This document shows, piece after piece, positions 1 to 8,283 of a stretch of DNA of 64,000 nucleotides. Under the pieces are notes generated by a model. That model searched no databases. It was not told the DNA's origin and was given only the letters and a program-made list of their open reading frames with translations. Made by a program: the position numbers and the translations under genes. Numbering within the stretch: position 1 is the stretch's first letter; each line of letters opens with the position of its first letter. This DNA comes from an uncultured Campylobacter sp. (GTDB lineage: Bacteria > Campylobacterota > Campylobacteria > Campylobacterales > Campylobacteraceae): contig NZ_CAMYFP010000001.1 of the NCBI RefSeq assembly GCF_947255105.1, positions 124,001 through 188,000 of the forward strand. Direction: 5' to 3'.

Positions 1-133
1 CGTGGGATCTATAGTTGAAGTAGTTAGAACTGCACCTTTACTAGATCCAATAGAGTTAAAAATTCACAACTATTTAGTAGCTTTGAGAAATAGCGAAGCA
101 AGGCTTATAGAGGTTGAAAAGATAGATGAGTAA
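1..133 (+). CDS. feoA: FeoA, C-terminal end only (5' end outside window)
   Basis: This is the last 43 codons of a small SH3-like FeoA protein, the cytoplasmic partner of the ferrous iron permease FeoB. The reading frame starts at base 2 and ends at TAA 131-133. The visible residues contain the FeoA signature around VVRTAPLLDPIELK, followed by a segment ending in ARLIEVEKIDE, which fits the usual FeoA C-terminus. The stop overlaps the start codon of feoB at 126, the normal translational coupling of feoAB. The visible part has no lesion, in contrast to the ruined feoB that follows. The promoter and N-terminus lie outside the window. Confidence 0.8.
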   Translation, partial: VGSIVEVVRTAPLLDPIELKIHNYLVALRNSEARLIEVEKIDE

Positions 134-1463
134 GAAGATAAAGCTAGTCTTAGCAGGTCAGCCAAACTGCGGCAAATCAACACTTTTCAACATGGTAAGC
201 GGGATTAAACAGCATATTGCAAACTATCCTGGTGTAACTATTGATAAGAATTCAGGTTATTTTAGCTATGACGATTATGATACCTAGTTTATAGACTTAC
301 CAGGCACCTACCTTTTAGCTCCTACTTAACTAAAGAGCGTATTACAAAAGAGGTTATTTTATATGAAGATCCAGATATAATTGTAAATATAGTAGATGCT
401 TCAAATTTAAAGAGAAATTTATACCTTACATTCCAACTTCTTGAGATCTCAAAACCTACAATAATTGTCTTAAATATGATTGATGTTGCAAAAAGAAGTA
501 GATATAAATCTCAAAAAGATATCCAAAGGGCTAGGATGCCCTGTTGTTGCGACAAATAGTGCCAAGGGAGTAGGCAAAGAAGAGGTTATGGAGGCTATAT
601 TGTCACTCTTTATGAGAAGCGCGACAAATACAACAATTTTTAAGATAAATTATGAAGAGCTTGAGCCTTTTATTGAAGAGCTAGAGCCCAAATTTAGAGA
701 TGAAAAGCTAAATATCTCTTCAAGATGGCTTACTATCAAAGCTTTGGAGAGCGATAATATAGTTTTTGATCTCTTTAAAGATGAGAAGCCAAAAAAGCTA
801 GTTTTGGAAAAGTCAGAGCTCTTTAAACAAAAATACAATAAAGAGATTAGTTTTTTAGCAGCATATAGACATGATTCAGCCGACATCATCTAACACAACG
901 TCATAACAGAGCAAAAAAGGGGAGAGCAGACTGCTACAGATATAGTTGATAAAATAGTTTTAAATAGATGGTTGGTCTTTCCTGTCTTGCTTTTGGTTAT
1001 ATTTTTGGTCTATTAGTTGGACATAGTTTTTGGCTACAAACTTACAGACTGCACTTGGCATATCCTTGCAGGCTTTAAGAGCTTTTTCATCTCTATATTG
1101 CCAGAGCCATATCTTGCGCAAGTCCCTATGATAACGGACTTTGGAGAGTGGATGGTAAATAGTGCAAACACACTCTTAAACTATATACTGATTTTTATAA
1201 TTCTCTTTGCAATCATTGCAATTATTGAAGATGTCGGCTATATGCCACGAATCGCCTTTATACTTGATAGGATATTTAAAAAATATGGTCTTCACGGACA
1301 ATCCACACTACCTTTAGTTTTGGGTGGAGCGGTTTTGATTGCAGCTTTGTATCTTTATAAAACTTACTTTAAAGGCAACAAAGGATGTGGTTGTGGCGAT
1401 AAATCATGCGCCAAAGGCAAAAAAAGAAGAGGTCTAAAGAGTAGTTGCCCGCTTATAAAATAG
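126..1463 (+). pseudogene. feoB: feoB pseudogene (ferrous iron permease), with nonsense codons, frameshifts and a deletion
   Basis: The remains of the GTP-dependent Fe(II) permease FeoB can be followed from ATG 126. The G1 motif GQPNCGKST, the G3 motif DLPG, the G4 motif NMID and a G5-like SAKG are all recognisable, then a helical GDI-like region, then membrane segments ending at EDVGYMPRIAF and GLHGQSTLPLVLGG. The gene is broken by an in-frame TAG at 285-287, a one-base loss near 312-316, a one-base gain in an A run near 490-495 (the two shifts cancel), TAA at 891-893 and TAG at 1014-1016. After about 1325 the remaining permease gates are missing and the frame runs into a short helix plus a GCGCGDKSCAKGK tail typical of FeoB-associated Cys-rich proteins. 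Intact FeoB has roughly 600-750 residues; this locus could encode fewer than 450 even if read through. It is almost certainly non-functional as a permease. Confidence 0.88.
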
Positions 1464-1474
1464 CGGGCTTTTTT
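1447..1474 (+). terminator. Rho-independent terminator after the feo remnant
   Basis: A six-base perfect stem (GCCCGC at 1447-1452, GCGGGC at 1463-1468) with a ten-base A/T-rich loop is followed immediately by six T residues. The stop codon of the feoB remnant lies at the base of the second arm. This is a normal intrinsic terminator and marks the end of the former feo operon. Confidence 0.8.
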
Positions 1475-2090
1475 ATTTGACTATTAAAGCAAGAGAAGAT
1501 TTGTATTGATAGACTTTGCAATCTTTATTGCCCTAGCTCATCTTTGTTGCAGCTCTTGGGTATCATAAGCTATCGGTCTAACTAAACTCAAAAGCTGCAA
1601 AATTCATACCACTGCTGCTATAGTCTTTAAAACTTCCAAAAATTTACTCTTGTTGCAAAGCTTTGTATTTTTAAATTTCAATAATTTCTCTTTTTAAATT
1701 GAAGTGGGGTTATTTAAACATCTTTGTAGTAAATTTGTAGAAAAATTTAGCAAACACTGAGCCAGCGATACAATTACTATCTCTTTTTTAGTTTTATTTA
1801 TCTCCCGCTTACCACCTTTTAATCCAGAGGGTTGCCTTATAGTAAGGTGCAACTATTTAAGGCTTCATTGATGGTTTTTTTTATTGCTCTTGCCAATAAG
1901 CGCTTCCCCCTTTAAAATAAGAGTAAAGGTCACTCGAAATTTAGCTTTGGTCTTGGGTGAGATTTTAACTTTGCAAGTTAATATGTATTATTTAAATTTA
2001 AGTGGCTAGCTTAATAGTTTTTAGTTTGAAATTTAAGAGTAAATTTATAATGAATGCGGCTGCTTGGAGAGTTTTTAAAAGTTTAGTTTT
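1475..2090. other. Gene-free tract between feo remnant and tRNA cluster
   Basis: I find no complete gene here. Both strands are dense in stops. On the minus strand a stretch of about 45 codons is open from roughly 1859 down to 1727 (it includes the residues SGLKGGKREINKTKKEI), and another minus-strand stretch around 1500-1650 reads protein-like residues (FKDYSSSGMNFAAFEF) interrupted by several stops. These could be traces of decayed genes, but I recognise no family. A small bulged hairpin, GTTGCCTTA pairing with TAAGGTGCAAC, lies near 1832-1854. Given the decay of feoB next door, this is best read as an eroding region. Confidence 0.4.
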
Positions 2091-2095
2091 TTTGC

Positions 2096-2124
2096 TTGAC
2101 AATAAATTTAAAATAAGCTACAAT
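2096..2124 (+). promoter_or_regulatory. Sigma-70 promoter of the tRNA cluster
   Basis: A consensus -35 box TTGACA at 2096-2101 and a -10 box TACAAT at 2119-2124 are separated by 17 bases. Campylobacter promoters for protein genes usually lack a good -35, so such a complete match is notable and fits a strong stable-RNA promoter. It lies about 40 bases upstream of the first tRNA. Confidence 0.75.
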
Positions 2125-2162
2125 TATCCTTTGTTATTAAAAGAGCGACCAAATTACAACGA

Positions 2163-2239
<77 letters not shown>

Positions 2240-2242
2240 TGT

Positions 2243-2319
2243 GGTGAGTTTAGCTCAGTTGGTAGAGCATCAGATTGTGGTCCTGAGGGTCACGGGTTCG
2301 ATCCCCGTAACTCACCCCA
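2243..2319 (+). tRNA. tRNA-His(GTG)
   Basis: A 77-base cloverleaf with acceptor GTGAGTT/AACTCAC, an extra encoded 5' G (2243) opposite discriminator C (2316) as is specific for tRNA-His, anticodon GTG in the loop TTGTGGT, T-arm GGGTTCGATCCCC and encoded CCA. It follows tRNA-Pro after three bases and is probably co-transcribed with it. Confidence 0.95.
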
Positions 2320-2327
2320 CTATATTG

Positions 2328-2404
2328 GCGCTCGTAGCTCAACTGGATAGAGCAACAGACTTCGGATCTGTAGGTTGAAGGTTCGATTCCTTTCGAGCGT
2401 ACCA
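2328..2404 (+). tRNA. tRNA-Arg(TCG)
   Basis: A 77-base cloverleaf. The anticodon stem ACAGA/TCTGT closes the loop CTTCGGA, so the anticodon is TCG, which reads CGN arginine codons. The acceptor arm GCGCTCG pairs with CGAGCGT including one G-T pair; CCA is encoded. It is the third gene of the cluster. Confidence 0.95.
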
Positions 2405-2420
2405 TGGTTTTGATATTGAT

Positions 2421-2497
<77 letters not shown>

Positions 2498-2512
2498 CTT
2501 TGTTATACACGT

Positions 2513-2597
2513 GCGGACGTGGTGAAATTGGCAGACACGCTAGACTTAGGATCTAGTGCTTTACGGCGTGAAGGTTCAAGTCCTTTCGTCCGCACCA
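2513..2597 (+). tRNA. tRNA-Leu(TAG)
   Basis: An 85-base class II tRNA with a long variable arm. Acceptor GCGGACG/CGTCCGC, anticodon stem CTAGA/TCTAG with loop CTTAGGA (anticodon TAG), encoded CCA. It is the last gene of the five-tRNA cluster and lies 18 bases before the convergent end of the SulP gene. I see no clear terminator after it. Confidence 0.95.
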
Positions 2598-2615
2598 TCT
2601 TTTTAAAGTTTAAAT

Positions 2616-4136
2616 TTACTTCTCATTTATACTGTCATAAAGTTCTGGCATTGAGGTAAAGATATGATTCTTGCCTATAAAGCTGGTAATATTTTTTATA
2701 TTTTTCTTTTCTAACTGCTCTTTATTAAATATAAAATAGAGTGGCAAGTTCTTATTTTTCTGAGTTATAAAGAGATCTTTTAGTCCATAAGTTGCAGAGA
2801 GATCTATAAATTTAACACCTCTAAGATCGATCACCAAAGGCTCATCAAGATGAGATTCTATCTTTTGCATTGTGCTTGAGAGATTTGCAAAGAAAAAGCT
2901 ATTTTTGATACTTATTAGGTTAAATTTCTCATATTTTATAACTTGTAGATCTCTTGACTCAACTACTATCTCCCAGAGCGAGAAAAGTGCTGAAAGAATC
3001 GATCCAATGGCAACTGCAACTATCAAATCAACAAAAACTGTTAGAAAAAAGACCACGCCTGCAACAACTAGCTCACTCTTTGGGACAGCTTTGTAGTTTT
3101 TCAAAAGTCTATAGTCAATTATGTCAAAGCCAACTTTTATAAGTATAGCGCTTAGTGCTGCTATTGGGATTTGTGCTACTAAAGAGCCAATAAACAAAAA
3201 GACAATCAACAAAAATAGCGCGCTAATTACGCCAGATAGCCTGCTGTTGCCGCCTGTTTTTATGTTGATGACTGTTCTCATGGTTGCTCCAGCACCAACA
3301 AGTCCGCCTATAAAACCTGCTGCCATATTGCCAAGACCTTGACCGATTAGCTCTTTGTTTGAGTTGTGCTTTGTGTTTGTTATGGAGTCTGCAACTACTG
3401 AAGTAAGCAAAGAGTCAATAGAGCCTAAAGCAGCCAAGATAAAGGCATAAGTTGCTATTTTTATAAGATGATCTGACTCTAAATTTGGGATTATAAAAGA
3501 GGGCAAAGAAGTTGGCATGGCACCTATTTTTGCTACATCTATATCAAACAGCACCACAATTGCTGTAATTGCTATGAGTGATATGAGCGGTGTTGGAAGC
3601 AGTGTAGCTATCTTTTTTGGCGTTAGATACAAAATTGCAAGTCCAAAAAATGTAATAAGCACTGTATTTATGTGGATATCTTTTAACATAAAGGGTATTT
3701 TTAAAAGATCTTTTGTAATGCTACCAGTTGAGTTATATCCTAGCATTGGGGCGATTTGAAGTAGGATGATGATAACTCCAACACCGCTCATAAAGCCAGA
3801 GACCACAGGATAGGGTATAAATTTGACAAAATCTCCTATTTTCAAAAATCCAAAGAGCATCTGCAATATTCCTGTTAAGATAAAGATAGCAGCCACAAGC
3901 CCAATATTTCCATCAAAAGCTAAAACTATCGTTGCAACTACAACAGTCATAGGTCCTGTTGGTCCAGAGATTTGTGTTTTGGTACCACCAAAGATGGAGG
4001 CAAAAAAGCAAAGCGCTATAGCGCCCCACAGTCCAGCACTTGCTCCAAGTCCGCTTGCTATACCAAAGGCTAGGCACAGAGGAAGTGCTACAATTCCCGC
4101 TGTTAGGCCGCCCGTTACATCACCAACTATTCTCAT
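2616..4136 (-). CDS. SulP family anion permease with STAS domain
   Basis: A 506-residue inner-membrane transporter of the SulP (SLC26-like) family, which moves sulfate, bicarbonate or other anions. The first ~390 residues are very hydrophobic with the typical start TGGLTAGIVALPLCLAFGIA and the conserved segment QISGPTGPMTVV. From about residue 400 a soluble STAS domain follows, with the typical VIDLRGVKFIDLSATYGLKD core. The start at 4136 has an AAGGA ribosome site. The gene is divergent from dgkA and convergent with the tRNA cluster. The substrate cannot be told from sequence; bicarbonate or sulfate are the usual options. No associated carbonic anhydrase gene is present nearby. Confidence 0.88.
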   Translation of the reverse strand: MRIVGDVTGGLTAGIVALPLCLAFGIASGLGASAGLWGAIALCFFASIFGGTKTQISGPTGPMTVVVATIVLAFDGNIGLVAAIFILTGILQMLFGFLKIGDFVKFIPYPVVSGFMSGVGVIIILLQIAPMLGYNSTGSITKDLLKIPFMLKDIHINTVLITFFGLAILYLTPKKIATLLPTPLISLIAITAIVVLFDIDVAKIGAMPTSLPSFIIPNLESDHLIKIATYAFILAALGSIDSLLTSVVADSITNTKHNSNKELIGQGLGNMAAGFIGGLVGAGATMRTVINIKTGGNSRLSGVISALFLLIVFLFIGSLVAQIPIAALSAILIKVGFDIIDYRLLKNYKAVPKSELVVAGVVFFLTVFVDLIVAVAIGSILSALFSLWEIVVESRDLQVIKYEKFNLISIKNSFFFANLSSTMQKIESHLDEPLVIDLRGVKFIDLSATYGLKDLFITQKNKNLPLYFIFNKEQLEKKNIKNITSFIGKNHIFTSMPELYDSINEK

Positions 4137-4219
4137 TAACTATCCTTAAATTTCTATTGCAATAACTCTAAATTTATCCATAAGATTGTAACATTTTACT
4201 TGTTTTATTTGAAATTTAG

Positions 4220-4225
4220 TATAAT
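4220..4225 (+). promoter_or_regulatory. -10 box upstream of dgkA
   Basis: A perfect TATAAT 22 bases before the dgkA start codon with an AT-rich upstream stretch and no evident -35 box, as is usual for sigma-70 promoters in Campylobacter. Confidence 0.5.
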
Positions 4226-4247
4226 TGCATTTATTTGGAGGTATTTG

Positions 4248-4604
4248 ATGAAAGAGGGATACAATTTTTTTAAAAACTCAAAATATGCATTTGAAGGAGT
4301 GCTTTATGCTTTTAAAAATGAGATGGCTTTTGTAATAGAGCTCTGTTTTGTCCTTATTTTCTCGGTATTGCTCATCTTTTTAAATTTAGAACTTCTTTTT
4401 AAGGCGCTACTTTTTAGTTCAATGTTTTTAGTTTTGATAGTTGAGCTTTTAAATAGCGGCATTGAAAAGACTGTTGATTTGGTAACTTTGGAGTTTCATC
4501 CTCTTGCAAAGGCTGCAAAAGACCTAGCATCAGCTGCTGTATTTTTCTCTATCTCAAACTCAGTAATTCTTTGGTTGGTAGCCTTTTACTATATTTTAAA
4601 ATAA
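4248..4604 (+). CDS. dgkA: Diacylglycerol kinase DgkA
   Basis: An integral membrane diacylglycerol kinase of 118 residues that recycles diacylglycerol to phosphatidate in the inner membrane. The protein shows the family core of three membrane helices, the motif VELLNSGIEKTVD and the following KAAKDLASAAV, which carries the conserved Lys-Asp and Ala residues of the active site. I chose the ATG at 4248 because GGAGG lies seven bases upstream; the longer frame beginning at 4200 would put the -10 box inside the gene. It is followed by pit after 45 bases. Length matches the family. Confidence 0.92.
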   Translation: MKEGYNFFKNSKYAFEGVLYAFKNEMAFVIELCFVLIFSVLLIFLNLELLFKALLFSSMFLVLIVELLNSGIEKTVDLVTLEFHPLAKAAKDLASAAVFFSISNSVILWLVAFYYILK

Positions 4605-4649
4605 TTTTTTTAGTGTATAATTTGGATTAAATTTACAAAAAGGGAAGTT

Positions 4650-6212
4650 ATGAGAAATTCGTATCTCAATGTTTTTTTTGGTGGATTACTCATAGGGTTT
4701 ATTATCTATTTTCTTATATGGGGCTTTGGTTTTATAGGCGATGGGAATAAAACTATTTTTGTGCTATCTTCTCTTTTTGGTATCTTTATGGCATTTAATA
4801 TCGGCGGAAATGATGTTGCAAATGCCTTTGGCACGAGTGTAGGTTCTGGAACACTTACTCTTACTCAAGCACTTTGTATAGCTGCTATTTTTGAAGTAGG
4901 TGGTGCTGTTCTTGCTGGCTCAAACGTAACAAATACTATTAAAACTGGACTTGTAAAGCTTGATGATATGGGGCTAGATCCTCATGATTTTATCTTTATA
5001 ATGATGAGTGCGCTAATTGCTGCTGCACTTTGGCTACTTATTGCTACATTTAAAGGTTGGCCAGTCTCTACAACTCATGCCATAGTTGGAGCAATAGTTG
5101 GCTCTAGCCTTACTTTTGGATTTATAATAGAAGATCCAAACATTCACATACTCTCTTTGGTAAAGTGGGGCAATCTCTCTAAGATAGTCATCTCGTGGTT
5201 TTTATCGCCTCTGCTTGGAGGGGTGGTTTCATATCTAGTTTATAAGGCGATTAAGTATTATATACTTGACTATAATGTCATAGCGCAAGCAAAGATTGAC
5301 AATCTCAAAAGAAAAAGAAGGCAGCTAAAAAAGGAGCATAAAGAGTATTTTGACTCTTTGAGCGATAGGGAGAAGGTTATAGTTGCTGAGGCGATGAATA
5401 GAGATGCCCTTGCGATGAAAAGTCCCTTTTTTGAGCCAAGTGATCTTGACTCAACTTACTATAAAAAAATGTATGCAATAGATAGTAAAAAAGAGAATTT
5501 AAAGAGTCACAAAGCTTTGGAGATTGGCGTTCCTATAGTTGCAGCACTTGGAACCTTTGTCATTGGTAGTATGGTCATCTTTAAAGGTTTTAAGAATTTA
5601 GATCTTGGGCTTTCGTTGCTACAAAACTTTTTAATTCTTATTATGATTAGCTCTGCTGTTTGGATGTCGATGTTTATCTTGGCAAAGACACTTAGAAAGT
5701 CAAATTTATCCAAATCAACATTTCTTATATTTTCATGGCTTCAAGTCTTTACCGCCTCTGGTTTTGCCTTTTCTCATGGTTCAAATGATATTGCCAATGC
5801 TGTTGGGCCATTTGCTGCCATTTTTGATACTTTGCGAAATGGCGAGATTGCACTTACTTCAAATACTCAGCCAATAGTGCTTCTTACCTTTGGAGTTGCA
5901 CTTGTTGTGGGGCTTTGGTTTATAGGAAAAGAGGTGATAGCAACAGTTGGTACACATCTTACCAAAATCCACCCCGCCTCTGGGCTAAGTGCTGAGCTCT
6001 CAGCTGCTGGAGTTGTGATGGGAGCTTCAGTTCTTGGGCTTCCTGTCTCTTCTACTCACATTTTGATAGGTGCAATTATTGGAATTGGACTTGTAAATAG
6101 AGAGGCCAACTGGCGCCTTATGAAAAAAATAGGGCTAGCGTGGGTTGTAACTTTGCCTGCTGCAGCACTACTTAGCTCAGTTGGATTTATATTAATTAGA
6201 TCTCTTTTTTGA
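4650..6212 (+). CDS. pit: Inorganic phosphate transporter, Pit family
   Basis: A 520-residue inner-membrane phosphate permease of the Pit family (proton- or cation-coupled uptake of inorganic phosphate). Both halves carry the PD001131-type signature: GGNDVANAFG near residue 53 and HGSNDIANAVGP near residue 378, together with two VSTTHAI/VSSTHIL motifs. Between the halves is a charged cytoplasmic loop of about 80 residues rich in Lys, Arg and Glu (residues ~210-290). The start at 4650 has AAGGGAAG upstream. The gene overlaps the convergent AI-2E-type permease by 21 bases at the 3' end, so no terminator lies between them. Confidence 0.92.
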   Translation: MRNSYLNVFFGGLLIGFIIYFLIWGFGFIGDGNKTIFVLSSLFGIFMAFNIGGNDVANAFGTSVGSGTLTLTQALCIAAIFEVGGAVLAGSNVTNTIKTGLVKLDDMGLDPHDFIFIMMSALIAAALWLLIATFKGWPVSTTHAIVGAIVGSSLTFGFIIEDPNIHILSLVKWGNLSKIVISWFLSPLLGGVVSYLVYKAIKYYILDYNVIAQAKIDNLKRKRRQLKKEHKEYFDSLSDREKVIVAEAMNRDALAMKSPFFEPSDLDSTYYKKMYAIDSKKENLKSHKALEIGVPIVAALGTFVIGSMVIFKGFKNLDLGLSLLQNFLILIMISSAVWMSMFILAKTLRKSNLSKSTFLIFSWLQVFTASGFAFSHGSNDIANAVGPFAAIFDTLRNGEIALTSNTQPIVLLTFGVALVVGLWFIGKEVIATVGTHLTKIHPASGLSAELSAAGVVMGASVLGLPVSSTHILIGAIIGIGLVNREANWRLMKKIGLAWVVTLPAAALLSSVGFILIRSLF

Positions 6213-7226
6213 TTTTTTAGTCAAATCGTTGCTAAGCAATATGGCAATGAGTTTTGTTTTTGGGTTGGAAGCTAGAGCAATTTGCATAGTCATAGTAAGT
6301 GGAATTGCCAAAAATAGCCCCGCAATGCCAAATATATAGCCCCAAAGAAGCAAACTAACCAAAACTAAAATGGTGGAGATACCAAGTCCTTCTCCCATGA
6401 AACGAGGTTCAATTATATTGCCAATCAAAATATTTACAAAGAGATAGACACTAGTAACCCAAAAAGCAGTTGTTATATCGCTAGTTGCAAGTGTGATAAA
6501 AAGCGTTGGAATGGCAGCTACAATTGATCCAATAGTTGGTATGTAGTTTAATAAAAAGGCAAGAACGCCCCAAAGTGCTGCATAAGGCACAGATAGCACC
6601 CAAAGTAGCAATGCTATAATCGCACCTGTTGCTCCAGAGGCGATAGTTTTTATAAGAAGATATTTTTTAAGATTGTAGATAAAAGTTGCTATAAAAACCT
6701 TTGCTCTTGGGTTGCTTCTATCTAAAAAATCAATCTTTTTTCTAAGTGAATCAACCTCAAATAGCATAAATGAGACCATCAAAAAGATAAAAAACGACAT
6801 TGACAAAAACGATCCTGCACCTTTGATAAATTTCTTTGATGTTGCAAGCACGACATTTGTATCAAATCCAATTAGTTTGGTGTCTATATAGACTATACCA
6901 TAGGAGTTTATTTTATCGATGCTTTCTTGCATGAGAAGTTGAAATTTATGCTGAAGTTCTGGAAATTGTGTTGTAAAATCAGCCAGTGTTGTAAAGATAA
7001 TCTTTCCAACTATTGTGATGATTCCAAAAAAGAAGGCGCAGGTTATAAAAAAGGCGATAATACGCGGTATTTTAAATTTCTGTAATAAATTTAGAGCAGA
7101 TGAGGCAATAACTGCCAAAAAAAGAGCCAATAAAAATGGCACTACCACGCTTGAGGCCGCTTTTAAGCCTGCCAATATGATGACTATACAACTAACTGAG
7201 ATTAATGCTATTAAATTTTTCAACAC
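6192..7226 (-). CDS. AI-2E family (PerM/TqsA-like) membrane permease
   Basis: A polytopic membrane protein of about 344 residues in the AI-2E/UPF0118 family, whose members export signals or ions. Features are a pair of N-terminal helices, a central less hydrophobic region with LRKKIDFLDRSNPRAKVF, and the characteristic C-terminal part containing AALWGVLAFLLNYIPTIGS and IIEPRFMGEGLGIS. An ATG at 7277 is in frame, but a TATAAT box on this strand (7252-7257) lies inside that extension, so I prefer the GTG at 7226, which has AAGG five bases upstream; TTG at 7223 is also possible. Substrate unknown. Confidence 0.82.
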   Translation of the reverse strand: MLKNLIALISVSCIVIILAGLKAASSVVVPFLLALFLAVIASSALNLLQKFKIPRIIAFFITCAFFFGIITIVGKIIFTTLADFTTQFPELQHKFQLLMQESIDKINSYGIVYIDTKLIGFDTNVVLATSKKFIKGAGSFLSMSFFIFLMVSFMLFEVDSLRKKIDFLDRSNPRAKVFIATFIYNLKKYLLIKTIASGATGAIIALLLWVLSVPYAALWGVLAFLLNYIPTIGSIVAAIPTLFITLATSDITTAFWVTSVYLFVNILIGNIIEPRFMGEGLGISTILVLVSLLLWGYIFGIAGLFLAIPLTMTMQIALASNPKTKLIAILLSNDLTKKSKKRSN

Positions 7227-7251
7227 AACTGCCTTGATTTGAAGTGTTAGA

Positions 7252-7257
7252 ATTATA
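7252..7257 (-). promoter_or_regulatory. -10 box upstream of the AI-2E-type permease
   Basis: TATAAT on the minus strand, about 26 bases before the GTG start proposed for the permease. It argues against the upstream ATG at 7277. The region 7258-7405 between this gene and nuoA is AT-rich and carries no gene. Confidence 0.4.
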
Positions 7258-7405
7258 TCATTAAAATAGACAACCAAAGCTATTTTTTAAAATGTGTAAA
7301 AAAAGAACTCACTATCTACTTTAGCTAAGAACAAAAAATATTTTAAAGATAAATCAAAGATTATTAAAGTAGAATTATCTAATATAACGATAAGGAGTTA
7401 CTTAA

Positions 7406-7792
7406 ATGTCACATATGGCTTATAGCTCTTATTTTGGCGCATTTGTGATGCTAATTCTTACCTTTTGTATATTTTGGCTTATAACTACACTTTCAGCTAT
7501 GGTTGGCAATCGCTTGGCAGATAAAAAAGATGAGCGACTAAAAACAGAGACCTATGAGAGTGGTCCAGTATCAATCCGTCAGCCAAATAAGATAAATTCA
7601 CATTTTTTTCTAATAGGAATGCTCTTTATCCTTTTTGATGTTGAGATAATTTTTATGTTTCCATGGGCGGTAAATTTCAAAATACTTGGCATGTTTGGTC
7701 TTATTGAGATGATTTTATTTATTACAATTCTTGTTATTGGACTAATTTATGCATGGAGTAAAGGGGCGTTGGATTGGCAGAGAGTAAAATAG
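7406..7792 (+). CDS. nuoA: NADH-quinone oxidoreductase (complex I) subunit NuoA
   Basis: A 128-residue small membrane subunit of proton-pumping complex I. It has three membrane helices; the loop after the first carries the family motif YESGPVSIRQ and the second helix starts in FFLIGMLFILFDVEIIFMFPWA, which holds the conserved Asp and Glu of NuoA. The start at 7406 has AAGGAG nine bases upstream. It is the first gene of the nuo operon; its 3' end overlaps nuoB by 19 bases. Confidence 0.95.
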   Translation: MSHMAYSSYFGAFVMLILTFCIFWLITTLSAMVGNRLADKKDERLKTETYESGPVSIRQPNKINSHFFLIGMLFILFDVEIIFMFPWAVNFKILGMFGLIEMILFITILVIGLIYAWSKGALDWQRVK

Positions 7793-8283
7793 ACTATAGA
7801 AAAAATAACTCAAGTCCAGTTGTATTGACCACTATAGATAAGCTCATACAATGGGGAAGAAGTAACTCACTTTGGGCGGCCAATTATGGACTTGCATGCT
7901 GTGCTATAGAGATGATGGCAAGTGGAGCAGGAAGATATGATTTTGATCGCTTTGGAACTATTTTTAGAGGAAGTATAAAGCACTCTGAAGTTATGATAAT
8001 TGCAGGGACGCTAACCAAAAAACATGCTGAGTTTACAAGAAGACTTTATGATCAGATGCCAGAGCCAAAATGGGTCATAAGTATGGGAAGTTGTGCAAAT
8101 ACAGGTGGAATGTTTAATACCTATGCAACAGTGCAAGGAGTCGATAGGGTAATTCCTGTAGATATCTATCTTCCAGGCTGTGCCCCACGTCCTGAGACTC
8201 TTCAATATGCACTTATGATACTTCAAAAAAAGATAAGAAAAGAGAGCCCAAAAAGAGCTAGAGCGCCAAAGAGGTTGATATGA
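7774..8283 (+). CDS. nuoB: Complex I subunit NuoB (N2 cluster)
   Basis: A 169-residue peripheral subunit that binds the terminal 4Fe-4S cluster N2 next to the quinone site. The four ligands are visible: tandem Cys42-Cys43 in GLACCAIEMM, Cys107 in MGSCANTGG and Cys136 in LPGCAPRPE. Translation starts at TTG 7774, inside the end of nuoA, with AAGGGG upstream; this start places the N-terminus at the expected distance from the cluster. The last bases overlap nuoC in an ATGA junction. Confidence 0.95.
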   Translation: MAESKIDYRKNNSSPVVLTTIDKLIQWGRSNSLWAANYGLACCAIEMMASGAGRYDFDRFGTIFRGSIKHSEVMIIAGTLTKKHAEFTRRLYDQMPEPKWVISMGSCANTGGMFNTYATVQGVDRVIPVDIYLPGCAPRPETLQYALMILQKKIRKESPKRARAPKRLI

